Source of the DNA: Azotobacter salinestris
GTDB taxonomy: Bacteria; Pseudomonadota; Gammaproteobacteria; Pseudomonadales; Pseudomonadaceae
Reading direction: 5' to 3'
Length of the DNA stretch: 64,000 nucleotides
NCBI RefSeq assembly: GCF_009363155.1
Contig: NZ_CP045302.1
Coordinates: 819,001 to 883,000, forward strand
Below the pieces are notes generated by a model. That model made no database searches. It was given only the letters and a program-made list of their open reading frames with translations, and was not told the DNA's origin. The stretch's first letter is position 1. Each line of letters starts with the position of its first letter. Both the position numbers and the translations under genes were made by a program. Below, in pieces: positions 17,997-27,879 of this stretch.

Positions 17997-19334
17997 TTAG
18001 AGCAGCGGCAGGCTGTAGGTGACGTACAGGCGGTTCTCGTCGATGCTGCGCTGCGAGGCCACGTCGCTGCGCAGCGAGGCATGCCGGTAGGAGAGGCCGA
18101 CGCCCTTGAACAGGCCGCCCTGCACGACGTAGTCCAGGCGCAGGTCGCGCTCCCACTCGCTGGCGTCGCTGCCGTTGGTGTCGATGTTGTCGCCGTGCAG
18201 GTAGACCGCCGAGGCCTTCAGGCCCGGCACGCCGAGCTTGGCGAAGTCGTAGGCGTAGCTGGCCCGCCAGGTGCGCTCGCCGGCGCGCAGGAACTTGTTG
18301 ATCTGGCTGTCGGTGATCAGGTAGGCGGTGTAGCCGTCGCCCTGGTTGAGCACCGGGAAGTCGCTGTTGCCGGACAGCCGCTGCACGCCAAAGCTCAGCT
18401 CGTGGGCGTCCAGCAGGTAGGTGAACTTGGCGCTCCAGGTGCGGTTGTCGACCTCGCCGCGGTCGCGGTCGCCGGCCGACCAGTAGCCGCTGCTGCGATA
18501 GCCTTCGGCGCGTCCGGAGGCGCTGGCGTTCTTGCCGTCGGAGTCGCTGTTGAAATAGCGCAGGTCGGTCTTCAAAAGGCCCACCGGCAGCTTCCAGTCG
18601 TGCTGCAGGCCGACGAAGTGCTGCACGTAGAAGTCTTCCAGGTTGCCGTAGTAGTACTGCAGCAGGAGGTTCTTGCCGAGCTTGTAGTCGGCGCCGGCGA
18701 AGTAGAACTGGTTGCTGAACTGGCCGGTCTTGGCATTGTTGGCGCCGGCGATGGACAGGCTGTCGCTGTTGGTCGAGCTGCGGCCCTTGGCACGCTCGAA
18801 CTTGCCGCCGGTCAGGGTCAGGTTGGAAATCTCGTTGCTGGTCAGCTGCGCGCCCTCGAAGGTCTGCGGCAGCAGGCGGCCGTCGTTGTGGGTCACCACC
18901 GGCAGCTTGGGCAGGAAGGTGCCCAGACGCGCCTCGGTTTTGGAGAAGCGCACCTTGGCGGTCAGCCCCAGGCTGCCGTATTCGTGCACGGCGCGGCCGT
19001 CGCTTTCGGTGGGGAACAGCTGGCCGCTGTTGTTGGCGCTGGTCGGGTTGTAGTGGGTGCCCTTGCCGGAGTCGAGGCGGACGCCGACTAGGCCGAGGGC
19101 ATCGACGCCGAAGCCGACCGGGCCCTGGGTGTAGCCGGACTTGTAGTCGAGGATGAAGCCCTGGCCCCATTCCTCCTGCTTGGACGGGGCGGCGGCGCCG
19201 TCGCGGTTGTCCTGGTTGAAGTAGAAATTGCGCAGCCCCAGGGTGGCCTTGCTGTCCTCGAAGAACCCGGCAGCGCCCGCGTGCTGCGCGGCCCCGCCGA
19301 GGACGACCGCCAGGGCCAGGTAAGACTTGTTCAT
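17997..19334 (-). CDS. OprD-family outer membrane porin
   Basis: This 445-aa substrate-specific beta-barrel porin has a signal peptide (MNKSYLALAVVLGGAAQHAGA), then FFEDSKATLGLRNFYFNQD, the standard OprD N-terminus. It ends with a barrel strand RLYVTYSLPLL whose last residue is hydrophobic rather than phenylalanine. Pseudomonas OprD homologs next to ssu or sfn genes are thought to admit sulfonates or other anionic organosulfur compounds; that is context, not proof. The start at 19334 gives the signal peptide. The upstream 19335-19500 region is shared with the divergent binding-protein gene. Confidence 0.87.
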   Translation of the reverse strand: MNKSYLALAVVLGGAAQHAGAAGFFEDSKATLGLRNFYFNQDNRDGAAAPSKQEEWGQGFILDYKSGYTQGPVGFGVDALGLVGVRLDSGKGTHYNPTSANNSGQLFPTESDGRAVHEYGSLGLTAKVRFSKTEARLGTFLPKLPVVTHNDGRLLPQTFEGAQLTSNEISNLTLTGGKFERAKGRSSTNSDSLSIAGANNAKTGQFSNQFYFAGADYKLGKNLLLQYYYGNLEDFYVQHFVGLQHDWKLPVGLLKTDLRYFNSDSDGKNASASGRAEGYRSSGYWSAGDRDRGEVDNRTWSAKFTYLLDAHELSFGVQRLSGNSDFPVLNQGDGYTAYLITDSQINKFLRAGERTWRASYAYDFAKLGVPGLKASAVYLHGDNIDTNGSDASEWERDLRLDYVVQGGLFKGVGLSYRHASLRSDVASQRSIDENRLYVTYSLPLL

Positions 19335-19489
19335 GCTCGATGCTCCAGATGCCTGTTCGAAATTCTTGGAATGCATGGCTGGGGCTCGGGCCGGCGAACG
19401 CTGCGAGGAGGTTGCTGGTGGGAGGGGGAGCCCCATGATCGGGCTCGGTGCGGTGATCCGCTGTCGGCTGGGGGTGCAATCTAAGGGAA

Positions 19490-19665
19490 ATCCTTTATCC
19501 CTAAAAAGAATTATTTTTTACTTTAATATAACTAAAATATCAAAGGTTGCCGCGCAGCCTTGTTCCCTCTCGAACGGGTGGCCGGGCATATCCTTATCGC
19601 CTTAAATTATTGGCTTGCCAGTTTTTAGATAATCTAGTTTGCAACGACCGGACCACCGGACTTCC
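19490..19665. promoter_or_regulatory. Divergent AT-rich promoter region, OprD / sulfonate-binding protein
   Basis: The block at 19495-19550 is strongly AT-rich and includes AAAAAGAATTATTTTTTAC. A second AT patch with GATAATCTAG near 19630 is followed by CCGGACCACCGGA at about 19648. That last motif matches the sfnB leader exactly and is again about 90 bp before the start codon. Confidence 0.5.
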
Positions 19666-19735
19666 CGCATTTTCTTTCGAAGTTCCGTCGTTCCGGTCCC
19701 TCGTAGTGGCCGGGACCGCATCCACGAGGTCTTTC

Positions 19736-20710
19736 ATGCCCCCGTTCATTTCCCTCAGCCGCCGCGCCCTGCTCGGTCTCGGCCTCGCCCTGGGGCTGTG
19801 CGCCGCCCTGCCCGTCCAGGCGGAAACCGAGCTGCGCATCGGCTACCAGAAGTCCTCCACCCTGATCGCCCTGCTGAAGGCCCGCGGCACCCTGGAGAAG
19901 GCCCTGGCCGCCCAGGACATCCGCCTCAGCTGGCACGAGTTCGCCAGCGGCCAGCCGCTGCTGGAGGCGCTCAACGTCGGCAATCTCGACCTGTCCGCCG
20001 ACGTCGCCGACACCGTGCCGGTGTTCGCCCAGGCCGCCGGCGCCCAGCTCGCCTATTTCGCCCAGGAGGCGCCGTCGCCGGCCGCCCAGGCGATCCTGGT
20101 GCGCGCCGACTCGCCGCTGCGCGGCCTGGCCGATCTCAAGGGCAAAAAGGTGGCGGTGACCAAGGCCGCCGGCAGCCACTACCTGCTGCTCGCCGCGCTG
20201 GCCAGGGCCGGTCTGAAGTTCTCCGACATCCAGCCGGCCTACCTGACCCCGGCCGACGGCCGCGCCGCCTTCGAGAACGGCAAGGTGGACGCCTGGGTGA
20301 CCTGGGAACCCTTCCTCAGCAGCGCCCAGCGCCAGCTGTCGACCCGCACCCTGGCCGACGGCGAGCAGCTGGCCGCCTATCAGCGCTATTACCTGACCAG
20401 CCAGCGCTTCGCCAGGGAACACCCGCAGGTGCTGGAAGTGGTGTTCGCCGAGCTGGTCAAGGCCGGCGACTGGCTGCGCGCCAATCCCCGGGAGGCGGCA
20501 CGGATTCTCGCGCCGCTGTGGGGCAACCTGGCGCCAGAAATTGTCGAGCAGGCCAACGCCCGGCGCAGCTACCGGGTGCGCCCGGTGCAGGTGGAGAGCC
20601 TGGCCGAGCAGCAGAAGATCGCCGACGCCTTCTTCGCCGAAGGGCTGCTGCCCAGGCGCGTCGATGCCCGCGACCTGTCGATCTGGCAGCCGCAGACGGC
20701 CGCCCGCTGA
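19736..20710 (+). CDS. Aliphatic sulfonate ABC transporter substrate-binding protein
   Basis: This 324-aa periplasmic protein has a signal peptide ending PVQA-ETE. The SsuA/NMT1-like pattern is clear: ELRIGYQKSSTLIALLKARG, WHEFASGQPLLEALNVGNLD, LKGKKVAVTKAAGSHYLL, and DAWVTWEPFLSSAQ. It would capture sulfonates under sulfur limitation. Neither ssuB nor ssuC nor a monooxygenase adjoins it, so it must share a membrane complex encoded elsewhere. The split gene at 177 is a related paralog. The longer frame from 19547 has no signal peptide, so I used ATG 19736. Confidence 0.86.
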   Translation: MPPFISLSRRALLGLGLALGLCAALPVQAETELRIGYQKSSTLIALLKARGTLEKALAAQDIRLSWHEFASGQPLLEALNVGNLDLSADVADTVPVFAQAAGAQLAYFAQEAPSPAAQAILVRADSPLRGLADLKGKKVAVTKAAGSHYLLLAALARAGLKFSDIQPAYLTPADGRAAFENGKVDAWVTWEPFLSSAQRQLSTRTLADGEQLAAYQRYYLTSQRFAREHPQVLEVVFAELVKAGDWLRANPREAARILAPLWGNLAPEIVEQANARRSYRVRPVQVESLAEQQKIADAFFAEGLLPRRVDARDLSIWQPQTAAR

Positions 20711-20760
20711 ACCCCTCTTCCCCGGCCGCATCCACTCGCCGGGGATTTTCGTCTGTGCCT

Positions 20761-21690
20761 TCAGATACCCGGCTGGGCCAGCAAGGCGCGCAGGTGCGCC
20801 CGCTCCCGGGCGTCGAGCCGGGCCAGTTGCTCCTCGATGATGGTCAACGGCGTGTGCGACGGCGCTGGGGTGCCCGGCAGATTGAGGTGGGCCGGGAGGA
20901 TCTCGTCGCCGCTGCAGACCAGCAGGGCGAAATGGATGACGCTCTCCAGCTCGCGGGTGTTGCCCGGCCAGGGATGGCGCTCCAGGGCGAGCTGGGCCTG
21001 CGCGCCGAGCTGAGGGAGAGCCAGGCCCAGGCGCTGGGCGTAGACGCCGAGAAAGTACTCGGCGAGCGGCAGGATATCCCCGGGCCGCTCGCGCAGCGCC
21101 GGTAGCTCCAGACGGCCCTCGTCAAGGTAGCGGTACAGCCGCTCGCTGAACTTGCCGGCAGCCACCGCCTGGGCCAGGTCGACGCTGCTGGCCGCCACCA
21201 GATGCACATCCACCGGCGCCGGCTGCTGCGCACCGACGCGCAGCACCTCGCGGGTTTCCAGGGCAGCGAGCAGCTTGCCCTGCAGGCCCAGCGGCAGATC
21301 GCCGATCTCGTCCAGATAAAGGGTGCCGCCGTTGGCCGAGCCGAACCAGCCGGCGCGGCTGCAGGCGGCACCGGCATAGGCGCCGGCGGCGTGGCCGAAC
21401 AGCTCGGCCTCGGCCCAGGTCGGGCTGAGCGCCCCGCAGCTGACCGCGACGAACAGGCCGCCGCGTCCGCTTTCGCGGTGGATCTGCCGGGCCAACAGCT
21501 CCTTGCCGGTCCCGCTCTCGCCGCGGATCAGCACCGGCAGGCCGGTCGGCGCGAGGCGCTCCACCTCGTCGCGCAGCCGGCGCGAACGGGGATCGACGAA
21601 CACCAGCGCCTTGGCACGGATGCTCAGCGGGCTCTTGTCGGCATCGGGGAAAGTCAGCAGCGGCTGACCGGGCGGAAGATGGCGATTCAT
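20761..21690 (-). CDS. sfnR: SfnR-like sigma-54-dependent activator lacking a recognisable HTH
   Basis: This 309-aa AAA+ enhancer-binding protein has no N-terminal sensor domain. Walker A is GESGTGKELLAR, Walker B is GGTLYLDEIGDL and the sensor-II arginine is in WPGNTRELE. The sigma-54-contact loop reads GAYAGA instead of GAFTGA. In Pseudomonas, SfnR drives sfn genes when sulfate is scarce. Here the protein ends with DARERAHLRALLAQPGI, and I see no Fis-type helix-turn-helix, so DNA binding is unexplained. A good Shine-Dalgarno (GGAGAG) precedes the ATG at 21690. Its context among sulfonate genes supports the assignment. Confidence 0.8.
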   Translation of the reverse strand: MNRHLPPGQPLLTFPDADKSPLSIRAKALVFVDPRSRRLRDEVERLAPTGLPVLIRGESGTGKELLARQIHRESGRGGLFVAVSCGALSPTWAEAELFGHAAGAYAGAACSRAGWFGSANGGTLYLDEIGDLPLGLQGKLLAALETREVLRVGAQQPAPVDVHLVAASSVDLAQAVAAGKFSERLYRYLDEGRLELPALRERPGDILPLAEYFLGVYAQRLGLALPQLGAQAQLALERHPWPGNTRELESVIHFALLVCSGDEILPAHLNLPGTPAPSHTPLTIIEEQLARLDARERAHLRALLAQPGI

Positions 21691-21805
21691 GGGGAACTCT
21701 CCTGGCTGGGCCGCCGGGCCGGCCAGGTCCGGGGCTATCGGCGATTGTCGGGTGGGAAACGGCTGCACCCCGGCATCTGCCGGTTCTCGCGGGCGCCCGG
21801 GCGCC

Positions 21806-22387
21806 TCATACGCAGCGCCGCTCCAGTCGTTCGATCTGTTGCTGCAGGCGGTAGAGGTGGGCAAAACCCTGCTCCCAGCGCCGGTGTCCGGAATCGACAT
21901 TGATATGGCCGGCGCCGGGCAGGATGGTCGGCAGCGCGCCCCAGTCGCGGGCCAGCTCCAGGGCGCGGACCGCCGTGGCGGTCGGGTCGTTGTCCGAGCC
22001 GACCAGTTGGCTGGGAAACGGCAGGCGCTCGCGGACGATGGGGGCGAAACATCGCAGGGGTTGGTGACAGCCGGGACGCTCGACATCCGCCGGCGCCACC
22101 AGCAGCGCCCCGCGCACCCGGCGCAGCGAGGCGGACGGGGCCTGGGCGGCCCAGCGCGCCACGGTGACGCAACCGAGGCTGTGGGCGATGAGGATCGCCG
22201 GCGTGCGCTCGGCGGCGACCGCACGCTCCAGCGCGGCGACCCAGCTGAACGGGTCGGGATTGTCCCAATCGGCCTGCTCGACCCGCACCGCATTCGGCAG
22301 CGTGCGCTGCCAGTGGCTCTGCCAGTGCTCGTCGGGCGAGCCGTGCCAGCCCGGCAGGATCAGGTAGCGAAGTGTCTGGCTGGGCAT
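21806..22387 (-). CDS. RBBP9/YdeN-type alpha/beta hydrolase
   Basis: This 193-aa serine hydrolase has the nucleophile elbow in IAHSLGCVTVARW, the acid in LVGSDNDPTATAV and the histidine in PGAGHINVDSGHR. RYLILPGWHGSPDEHWQSHW is the family N-terminus. Similar genes sit beside sulfonate or sulfate uptake genes in pseudomonads; the substrate is unknown. It is on the same strand as the sfnR-like gene, 115 bp upstream, and divergent from oscA. Confidence 0.8.
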   Translation of the reverse strand: MPSQTLRYLILPGWHGSPDEHWQSHWQRTLPNAVRVEQADWDNPDPFSWVAALERAVAAERTPAILIAHSLGCVTVARWAAQAPSASLRRVRGALLVAPADVERPGCHQPLRCFAPIVRERLPFPSQLVGSDNDPTATAVRALELARDWGALPTILPGAGHINVDSGHRRWEQGFAHLYRLQQQIERLERRCV

Positions 22388-22424
22388 TGCGGGCCTCCTC
22401 GTGTGGCAATGGAGACCAGTCTAG

Positions 22425-22590
22425 GCATACCTTTTAAATTCTAAAAAAGAATAAAAAATTATTTATTTATTCAAATTTTCTTATGCTGCAGACCGTTATC
22501 TGATAGCAATTAATTATATAAAAATCACAAAACAGTATTTTTAAGAATAAATGCTTTTCCCTACTATCCGCTCCACGCCGCCGAACCACC
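22425..22590. promoter_or_regulatory. Divergent AT-rich promoter region upstream of oscA
   Basis: The most AT-rich stretch of the core region runs from about 22430 to 22560, with several runs such as AAAAAAGAATAAAAAATTA and TATTTTTAAGAATAAATG. It ends with CCGAACCACCGAC (about 22578), a variant of the CCGGACCACCGGA found before sfnB and the sulfonate-binding gene. It serves oscA and probably the divergent hydrolase. Confidence 0.5.
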
Positions 22591-22626
22591 GACCCGACGG
22601 CATATTCATCCAAGGAGAGCACAGCC

Positions 22627-22812
22627 ATGAGCGCCCCCCTCAGAAGCCTCGAAGGCCAGGACGAGTCCAGCATCCTGCGCGAGATCCACAGCGCCCTGAA
22701 GAACCTGCGTTTCGGCGCGGTGGAGATCACCGTGCACAACGGCCAGGTGGTGCAGATCGAGCGCAAGGAGAAGTTCCGCCTGCAGGCACAGCAGACCGGC
22801 AAGACCCCCTGA
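22627..22812 (+). CDS. oscA: OscA, small sulfur-starvation response protein
   Basis: The product is 61 aa with the DUF2292 pattern: [34 protein letters not shown], then a basic RLQ tail. OscA is a small protein made when organosulfur compounds are the sulfur source and helps growth under chromate or sulfur stress in Pseudomonas. A strong AAGGAGAG Shine-Dalgarno precedes ATG 22627. It leads the sbp-cysTWA genes, as in many pseudomonads. Confidence 0.9.
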   Translation: MSAPLRSLEGQDESSILREIHSALKNLRFGAVEITVHNGQVVQIERKEKFRLQAQQTGKTP

Positions 22813-22987
22813 TTTCCCGGGGCGAACGACCCGACTGGACAACCGGAGGGTACGCATGAACGAAGAACACACCGGGCACCGAGCCCCTCGGTGCAGACAG
22901 GGCTCGAGCCACCTGCACCGGCACATGCCAACGTCGACCGTACCCCACAACCAGAACGCATCGCCGATACATTCAGGAGTCGTATCC

Positions 22988-23986
22988 ATGTCCATCCGTC
23001 GTTTCGCCCTCGCCGCCCTGGCCGGCCTGAGCCTCTGCGCCGCCGCCCAGGCACAGACCCTGCTGCTCAACGTGTCCTACGATCCGACCCGCGAGCTGTA
23101 CCGGGAGTACAACGCCGCCTTCAACAAGCACTGGCAGGCCGAGGGCCATGACCCGGTGACCATCCAGCAGTCCCACGGCGGTTCGGGCAAGCAGGCGCGC
23201 GCGGTGATCGACGGGCTCAAGGCCGACGTGGTGACCCTGGCCCTGGCCGGCGACATCGACGAGCTGTACAAGCTCGGCAAGCTGATTCCCGAGGACTGGC
23301 AGAGCCGCCTGCCGCAGTCCAGTACGCCCTACACCTCGACCATCGTCTTCCTGGTGCGCAAGGGCAACCCGAAAGGCATCAAGGACTGGGGCGATCTGGT
23401 CAAGCCGGGCGTGGAAGTGATCACCCCGAACCCCAAGACCTCCGGCGGCGCACGCTGGAACTTCCTCGCCGCCTGGGCCTGGGCGCAGAAGCAATACGGC
23501 AGCGAGGACAAGGCCCGCGTCTACGTCGAGCAGCTCTACAAGCAGGTGCCGGTGCTGGATACCGGCGCGCGCGGCTCGACCATCACCTTCGTCAACAATA
23601 ACATTGGCGACGTTCTGCTGGCCTGGGAGAACGAAGCCTTCCTGGCGCTGAAGGAACAGGGTGGAGAAAACTTCGAGATCGTCGTGCCTTCGGTGTCGAT
23701 CCTTGCCGAACCGCCGGTGGCGGTAGTGGACAAGAACGTCGACCGCAAGGGTAGCCGCGAAGTGGCCACCGCCTATCTCAACTACCTGTACAGCGAGGAA
23801 GGTCAGCGCATCGCCGCGAGGAACTTCTACCGGCCGCGCAACGAGAAGGTCGCCGCCGAGTTCGCCAAGCAGTTTCCCAGCCTCGAGCTCGTGACCATCG
23901 ATACGGAATTCGGTGGCTGGAAAACCGCCCAGCCGAAGCTCTTCAAGGACGGCGGGGTATTCGACCAGATCTACAAGGTGCGCTGA
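22988..23986 (+). CDS. sbp: Sulfate-binding periplasmic protein
   Basis: This 332-aa protein begins with a signal peptide ([22 protein letters not shown]). The mature protein starts [20 protein letters not shown], which is the Sbp/CysP sulfate-binding signature, and continues with [13 protein letters not shown] and [18 protein letters not shown]. It binds sulfate or thiosulfate and hands it to CysTW. The frame is open from 22856, but only the ATG at 22988 gives the secretion signal. Confidence 0.92.
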   Translation: MSIRRFALAALAGLSLCAAAQAQTLLLNVSYDPTRELYREYNAAFNKHWQAEGHDPVTIQQSHGGSGKQARAVIDGLKADVVTLALAGDIDELYKLGKLIPEDWQSRLPQSSTPYTSTIVFLVRKGNPKGIKDWGDLVKPGVEVITPNPKTSGGARWNFLAAWAWAQKQYGSEDKARVYVEQLYKQVPVLDTGARGSTITFVNNNIGDVLLAWENEAFLALKEQGGENFEIVVPSVSILAEPPVAVVDKNVDRKGSREVATAYLNYLYSEEGQRIAARNFYRPRNEKVAAEFAKQFPSLELVTIDTEFGGWKTAQPKLFKDGGVFDQIYKVR

Positions 23987-24072
23987 ACCCATAACCACGC
24001 AGACAAGGCCACGAGCCGGAAGTCCTGGACTCCGCTTGTGGCTTGTTGCTTTCCGTCATTCGAGAGATGTCC

Positions 24073-24891
24073 ATGTCCCGCCGCATATCCCCCGTCATAC
24101 CCGGCTTCGGGCTGACGCTGGGCTACACCCTGGTGTATCTCAGTCTGTTGGTGTTGATTCCCCTGGGTGCCATGTTCGTCCACGCCTCCCAGCTCACCTG
24201 GTTGCAGTTCTGGGAGGTTGTCTCCGCCCCGCGGGTGCTGGCCGCACTCAAGCTCAGCTTCGGCACCGCGCTGGCCGCCGCACTGCTCAACGGCGTGATC
24301 GGTACCCTGCTGGCCTGGGTGCTGGTGCGCTACCCCTTCCCCGGCCGCAAGGTCATCGACGCCATGATCGACCTGCCGTTCGCCCTGCCCACCGCGGTGG
24401 CCGGCATCGCCCTGACCGCGCTCTACGCGCCGGCCGGAGCGGTCGGCCAGCTCGCCGGCGAGTTCGGCCTGAAGATCGCCTACACCCCGCTGGGCATCGC
24501 CCTGGCGCTGACCTTCGTCACCCTGCCCTTCGTGGTGCGCACCCTGCAGCCGGTGCTGGCGGACATTCCCCGCGAGGTCGAGGAGGCGGCCGCCTGCCTC
24601 GGCGCCAGCCCCTGGCAGACCTTCCGCCACGTGCTGCTGCCGGCGCTGCTGCCGGCCTGGCTGACCGGCTTCGGCCTGGCCTTCGCCCGCGGCATCGGCG
24701 AGTACGGCTCGGTGATCTTCATCGCCGGCAACATGCCGGGCAAGACCGAGATCCTGCCGCTGCTGATCATGGTCAAGCTGGACCAGTACGACTATACCGG
24801 CGCCACCAGCATCGGCGTGATGATGCTGGTGGTGTCCTTCGCCCTGCTGCTGCCGCTCAACCTGCTGCAGCGCCGCATCGCCACGCCGTAA
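24073..24891 (+). CDS. cysT: Sulfate ABC transporter permease CysT
   Basis: This 272-aa inner-membrane protein starts [19 protein letters not shown] and has six hydrophobic segments. The EAA loop [25 protein letters not shown] is clear, as is the typical [15 protein letters not shown] stretch. With CysW it forms the sulfate/thiosulfate channel. Three in-frame ATGs (24043, 24067 and 24073) compete; homology favours 24073. It follows sbp by 86 bp. Confidence 0.92.
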   Translation: MSRRISPVIPGFGLTLGYTLVYLSLLVLIPLGAMFVHASQLTWLQFWEVVSAPRVLAALKLSFGTALAAALLNGVIGTLLAWVLVRYPFPGRKVIDAMIDLPFALPTAVAGIALTALYAPAGAVGQLAGEFGLKIAYTPLGIALALTFVTLPFVVRTLQPVLADIPREVEEAAACLGASPWQTFRHVLLPALLPAWLTGFGLAFARGIGEYGSVIFIAGNMPGKTEILPLLIMVKLDQYDYTGATSIGVMMLVVSFALLLPLNLLQRRIATP

Positions 24892-24901
24892 GGAGGCCGC
24901 C

Positions 24902-25774
24902 ATGTCATCCACAACCCTGAGCGCGGCCGCCTCCGCCAATGCCGCCCGCCGCGGCAACGCCCTCGGCCGCCGCCTGCTGATCGCCACCGCCTGGCTGGCG
25001 TTCGCCGTATTCCTCCTGCTGCCGCTCTACGTGGTGCTGAGCGAGGCGCTCAAGCTCGGCTTCGGGACCTTCTTCGAGGCCCTGCTGGAGCCGGACGCCA
25101 TCTCCGCCCTCAAGCTGACCCTGCTCGCCGTGGGCATCTCGGTGCCGCTCAACCTGGTGTTCGGCCTGGCTGCCGCCTGGTGCGTGAGCAAGTACGAGTT
25201 TCCCGGCAAGAGCCTGCTGGTGACCCTGATCGACCTGCCGTTCTCGGTCTCGCCGGTGATCGCCGGCCTGATCTACATGCTGCTGTTCGGCGCCCAGGGC
25301 CTGTTCGGCGAGTGGCTGAGCGAGCGCGACATCCAGATCGTCTTCGCCCTGCCCGGCATCGTCCTGGCGACCATCTTCGTCACCCTGCCCTTCGTCGCAC
25401 GCGAGCTGATCCCGCTGATGCAGGAACAGGGCACCCAGGAAGAGGAAGCCGCGCGCCTGCTCGGCGCCAACGGCTGGCAGATGTTCTGGCACGTCACCCT
25501 GCCCAACATCAAGTGGGGCCTGATCTACGGCGTGGTGCTCTGCACCGCCCGCGCCATGGGCGAGTTCGGCGCGGTGTCGGTGGTCTCCGGACACATCCGC
25601 GGCTTCACCAACACCCTGCCGCTGCACGTCGAGATTCTCTACAACGAGTACAACCACGTCGCCGCCTTCAGCGTCGCCAGCCTGCTGCTGGTCCTGGCGC
25701 TGATCATCCTGCTGCTCAAGCAGTGGAGCGAAGCCCGTCTGTCCCGCCTCAAGTCCAATGCTGCCGAGGAGTAA
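24902..25774 (+). CDS. cysW: Sulfate ABC transporter permease CysW
   Basis: The product is 290 aa with six membrane segments. The EAA loop is [24 protein letters not shown], and [25 protein letters not shown] is diagnostic of CysW. It partners CysT. An AGGAGGCC Shine-Dalgarno sits before ATG 24902, 10 bp after cysT. Confidence 0.92.
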   Translation: MSSTTLSAAASANAARRGNALGRRLLIATAWLAFAVFLLLPLYVVLSEALKLGFGTFFEALLEPDAISALKLTLLAVGISVPLNLVFGLAAAWCVSKYEFPGKSLLVTLIDLPFSVSPVIAGLIYMLLFGAQGLFGEWLSERDIQIVFALPGIVLATIFVTLPFVARELIPLMQEQGTQEEEAARLLGANGWQMFWHVTLPNIKWGLIYGVVLCTARAMGEFGAVSVVSGHIRGFTNTLPLHVEILYNEYNHVAAFSVASLLLVLALIILLLKQWSEARLSRLKSNAAEE

Positions 25775-25777
25775 GCC

Positions 25778-26749
25778 ATGTCCATCGAAATCCGCAACGT
25801 CAGCAAGCGCTTCGGCGCCTTCCAGGCCCTCAACGACATCAATCTGGACATCCACAGCGGCGAGCTGGTCGCCCTGCTCGGCCCCTCCGGCTGCGGCAAG
25901 ACCACCCTGCTACGGATCATCGCCGGCCTGGAGACCCCGGATGCCGGCAGCATCTCTTTTCACGGCGAGGACGTCTCCGGCCACGACGTGCGCGACCGCA
26001 ACGTCGGCTTCGTATTCCAGCACTACGCGCTGTTCCGCCACATGACGGTGTTCGACAACGTCGCCTTCGGCCTGCGCATGAAGCCCAGGCGCGAGCGGCC
26101 GAGCGAGCAGGTCATCGCCCAGAAGGTCCATGAACTGCTGGGCATGGTGCAACTCGACTGGCTGGCCGACCGCTATCCGGAGCAGTTGTCCGGCGGCCAG
26201 CGCCAGCGCATCGCCCTGGCCCGCGCGCTGGCGGTGGAGCCGAAGATCCTGCTGCTCGACGAACCCTTCGGGGCGCTGGATGCCAAGGTGCGCAAGGAGC
26301 TGCGCCGCTGGCTGGCGCGCCTGCACGAGGAGATCAACCTGACCTCGGTGTTCGTCACCCACGACCAGGAGGAAGCCATGGAGGTGGCCGACCGCATCGT
26401 GGTGATGAACAAGGGGGTGATCGAGCAGATCGGCGCGCCGGGCGAGGTCTACGAGCAGCCGGCCAGCGACTTCGTCTACCACTTCCTCGGCGACTCCAAC
26501 CGCCTGCATCTGGACGACGGGCACATCCTGTTCCGCCCCCATGAGGTTCTGCTGTCCCGCGAGGCGGTGGCCGAGTACCACGGCGCCGAAGTGCGCGACA
26601 TCCGTCCGCTCGGCGCCATCACCCGGGTGACCCTCAAGGTCGACGGCCAGAACGAGCTGGTCGAGGCGGAGGTGGTCAAGGACCACGACACCCTGGTCGG
26701 TCTGGCGCGCGGGGAGCGGTTGTTCATCAAGCCGAAGGCGAGCGCCTGA
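25778..26749 (+). CDS. cysA: Sulfate ABC transporter ATPase CysA
   Basis: The product is 323 aa. Walker A is [12 protein letters not shown], the signature [16 protein letters not shown], Walker [13 protein letters not shown], and the H-loop [15 protein letters not shown]. The C-terminal TOBE-like domain begins near [12 protein letters not shown]. It energises CysTW for sulfate import. It starts 3 bp after the cysW stop and ends the operon. Confidence 0.93.
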   Translation: MSIEIRNVSKRFGAFQALNDINLDIHSGELVALLGPSGCGKTTLLRIIAGLETPDAGSISFHGEDVSGHDVRDRNVGFVFQHYALFRHMTVFDNVAFGLRMKPRRERPSEQVIAQKVHELLGMVQLDWLADRYPEQLSGGQRQRIALARALAVEPKILLLDEPFGALDAKVRKELRRWLARLHEEINLTSVFVTHDQEEAMEVADRIVVMNKGVIEQIGAPGEVYEQPASDFVYHFLGDSNRLHLDDGHILFRPHEVLLSREAVAEYHGAEVRDIRPLGAITRVTLKVDGQNELVEAEVVKDHDTLVGLARGERLFIKPKASA

Positions 26750-26756
26750 AACGCCC

Positions 26757-26846
26757 CGCCCGGCCCGATATCATGCGGGCCGGGCGGAACATTCTTCGAA
26801 CTGAAAACACGACGGGCGGGGTAAAACCCCGCCCGTTCCTTTCATG
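26757..26846. terminator. Two hairpins between convergent cysA and bestrophin-like genes
   Basis: The first hairpin pairs CGCCCGGCCCG with CGGGCCGGGCG (about 26757-26787). The second pairs ACGGGCGGGG with CCCCGCCCGT (about 26813-26838) and is flanked by TTCCTTT on the plus strand and a TTTTC on the minus strand, so it can end transcription from both sides. Confidence 0.7.
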
Positions 26847-26887
26847 CCGCAGCGAATCGCCCTCCACGGTCCGGCAAGCGGACGACG

Positions 26888-27808
26888 TCAGAGGCGCTTC
26901 AGCTCGCCGCCCAGCGGAACCAGCTCGGGCGAGCGCTCCGCGGTGGCGTCGCGCAGCATCGACTCCAGGTTGCGCTCGATGTTCTGGCACAGGGCCTCGG
27001 TCTGGATCCGGTGCTCGCTGTTGCGGAAGGGGCTCTGCAGGTCGGTGCCGACCCGCTCGATGGCCAGCAGCATGAAGCCCGCCACCGTCGAAGCCAGCGG
27101 CGTGTACCAACCGAGGGTTTCCACCAGGCCGATCGGCATGATCAGACAGAACAGGGTGATGAACAGCCGCGGGAAGTACACGTAGGGATACGGCAGTGGC
27201 GTGTTGGCGATCCGCTCCATGCCGCCCTGGCAGTCGGAAAGCACCACCATGGTCGACTCCAGGCGGGACAGACGCATGCTGTCCAGCCGTCCGGCCTTGT
27301 ATTCCTTGGCCAGCAGGGCCGCCGAGCCGTTCAGGATGTCGTTGGGGAAGTTGTTGGTGTGGTGGCGACGGTCGAACTCCTCGGCCGGGATCAGCGCCTG
27401 GACCTCCTCGCCACAGGGAGCGCCCTTCAGGTGCGCCGACAGGGCCTTCACGTAGGCCACGTGGCGACGCAGCAGCACGGCCTTGACCGGGTTCATGCCG
27501 TAGGCGTCGTCGATCAGGGTGAGCACCTGGCGCGCGAAGCTGCGCGAGTTGTTGGTCATGGTGCCCCACAGGGTGCGCGCTTCCCACCAGCGATTGTAGG
27601 CGCTGGAGTTGCGGAAGCTGGTCAGCACCACCAGCGCCGAACCGAGCAGCGTCAGGGGCATCGGAGGGAGATTCCAGCGTGGACTCACCAGAAGCATGTA
27701 ATCCACGGTGATGAAGATATCCCAGAGCAACAGCCAGAATAGCGACCAGCCGACATAGGTAAGCGTTTTGATCAGGTATCGGCTTTTTCGGATAAAGGCG
27801 TTCGACAC
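26888..27808 (-). CDS. Bestrophin-like membrane channel (YneE/UPF0187 family)
   Basis: This is a 306-aa bacterial bestrophin homolog. FRNSSAYNRWWEARTLWGTMTN, the family hallmark, follows the first two membrane helices (WSLFWLLLWDIFITVDYMLL region). A second pair of helices lies near LFITLFCLIMPIGLVETLGWYTPL. Such proteins form pentameric ion channels. I prefer the GTG at 27808, which starts SNAFIRKSRYLIKTL; an ATG at 27880 would add 24 residues without homology. It is convergent with cysA. Confidence 0.8.
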   Translation of the reverse strand: MSNAFIRKSRYLIKTLTYVGWSLFWLLLWDIFITVDYMLLVSPRWNLPPMPLTLLGSALVVLTSFRNSSAYNRWWEARTLWGTMTNNSRSFARQVLTLIDDAYGMNPVKAVLLRRHVAYVKALSAHLKGAPCGEEVQALIPAEEFDRRHHTNNFPNDILNGSAALLAKEYKAGRLDSMRLSRLESTMVVLSDCQGGMERIANTPLPYPYVYFPRLFITLFCLIMPIGLVETLGWYTPLASTVAGFMLLAIERVGTDLQSPFRNSEHRIQTEALCQNIERNLESMLRDATAERSPELVPLGGELKRL

Positions 27809-27879
27809 AGGCGCATCTCGACTAGGGGAGTAACGGGGATTCGACCACCGAACAATAGTTCGATCGCACTGCAATCCCA

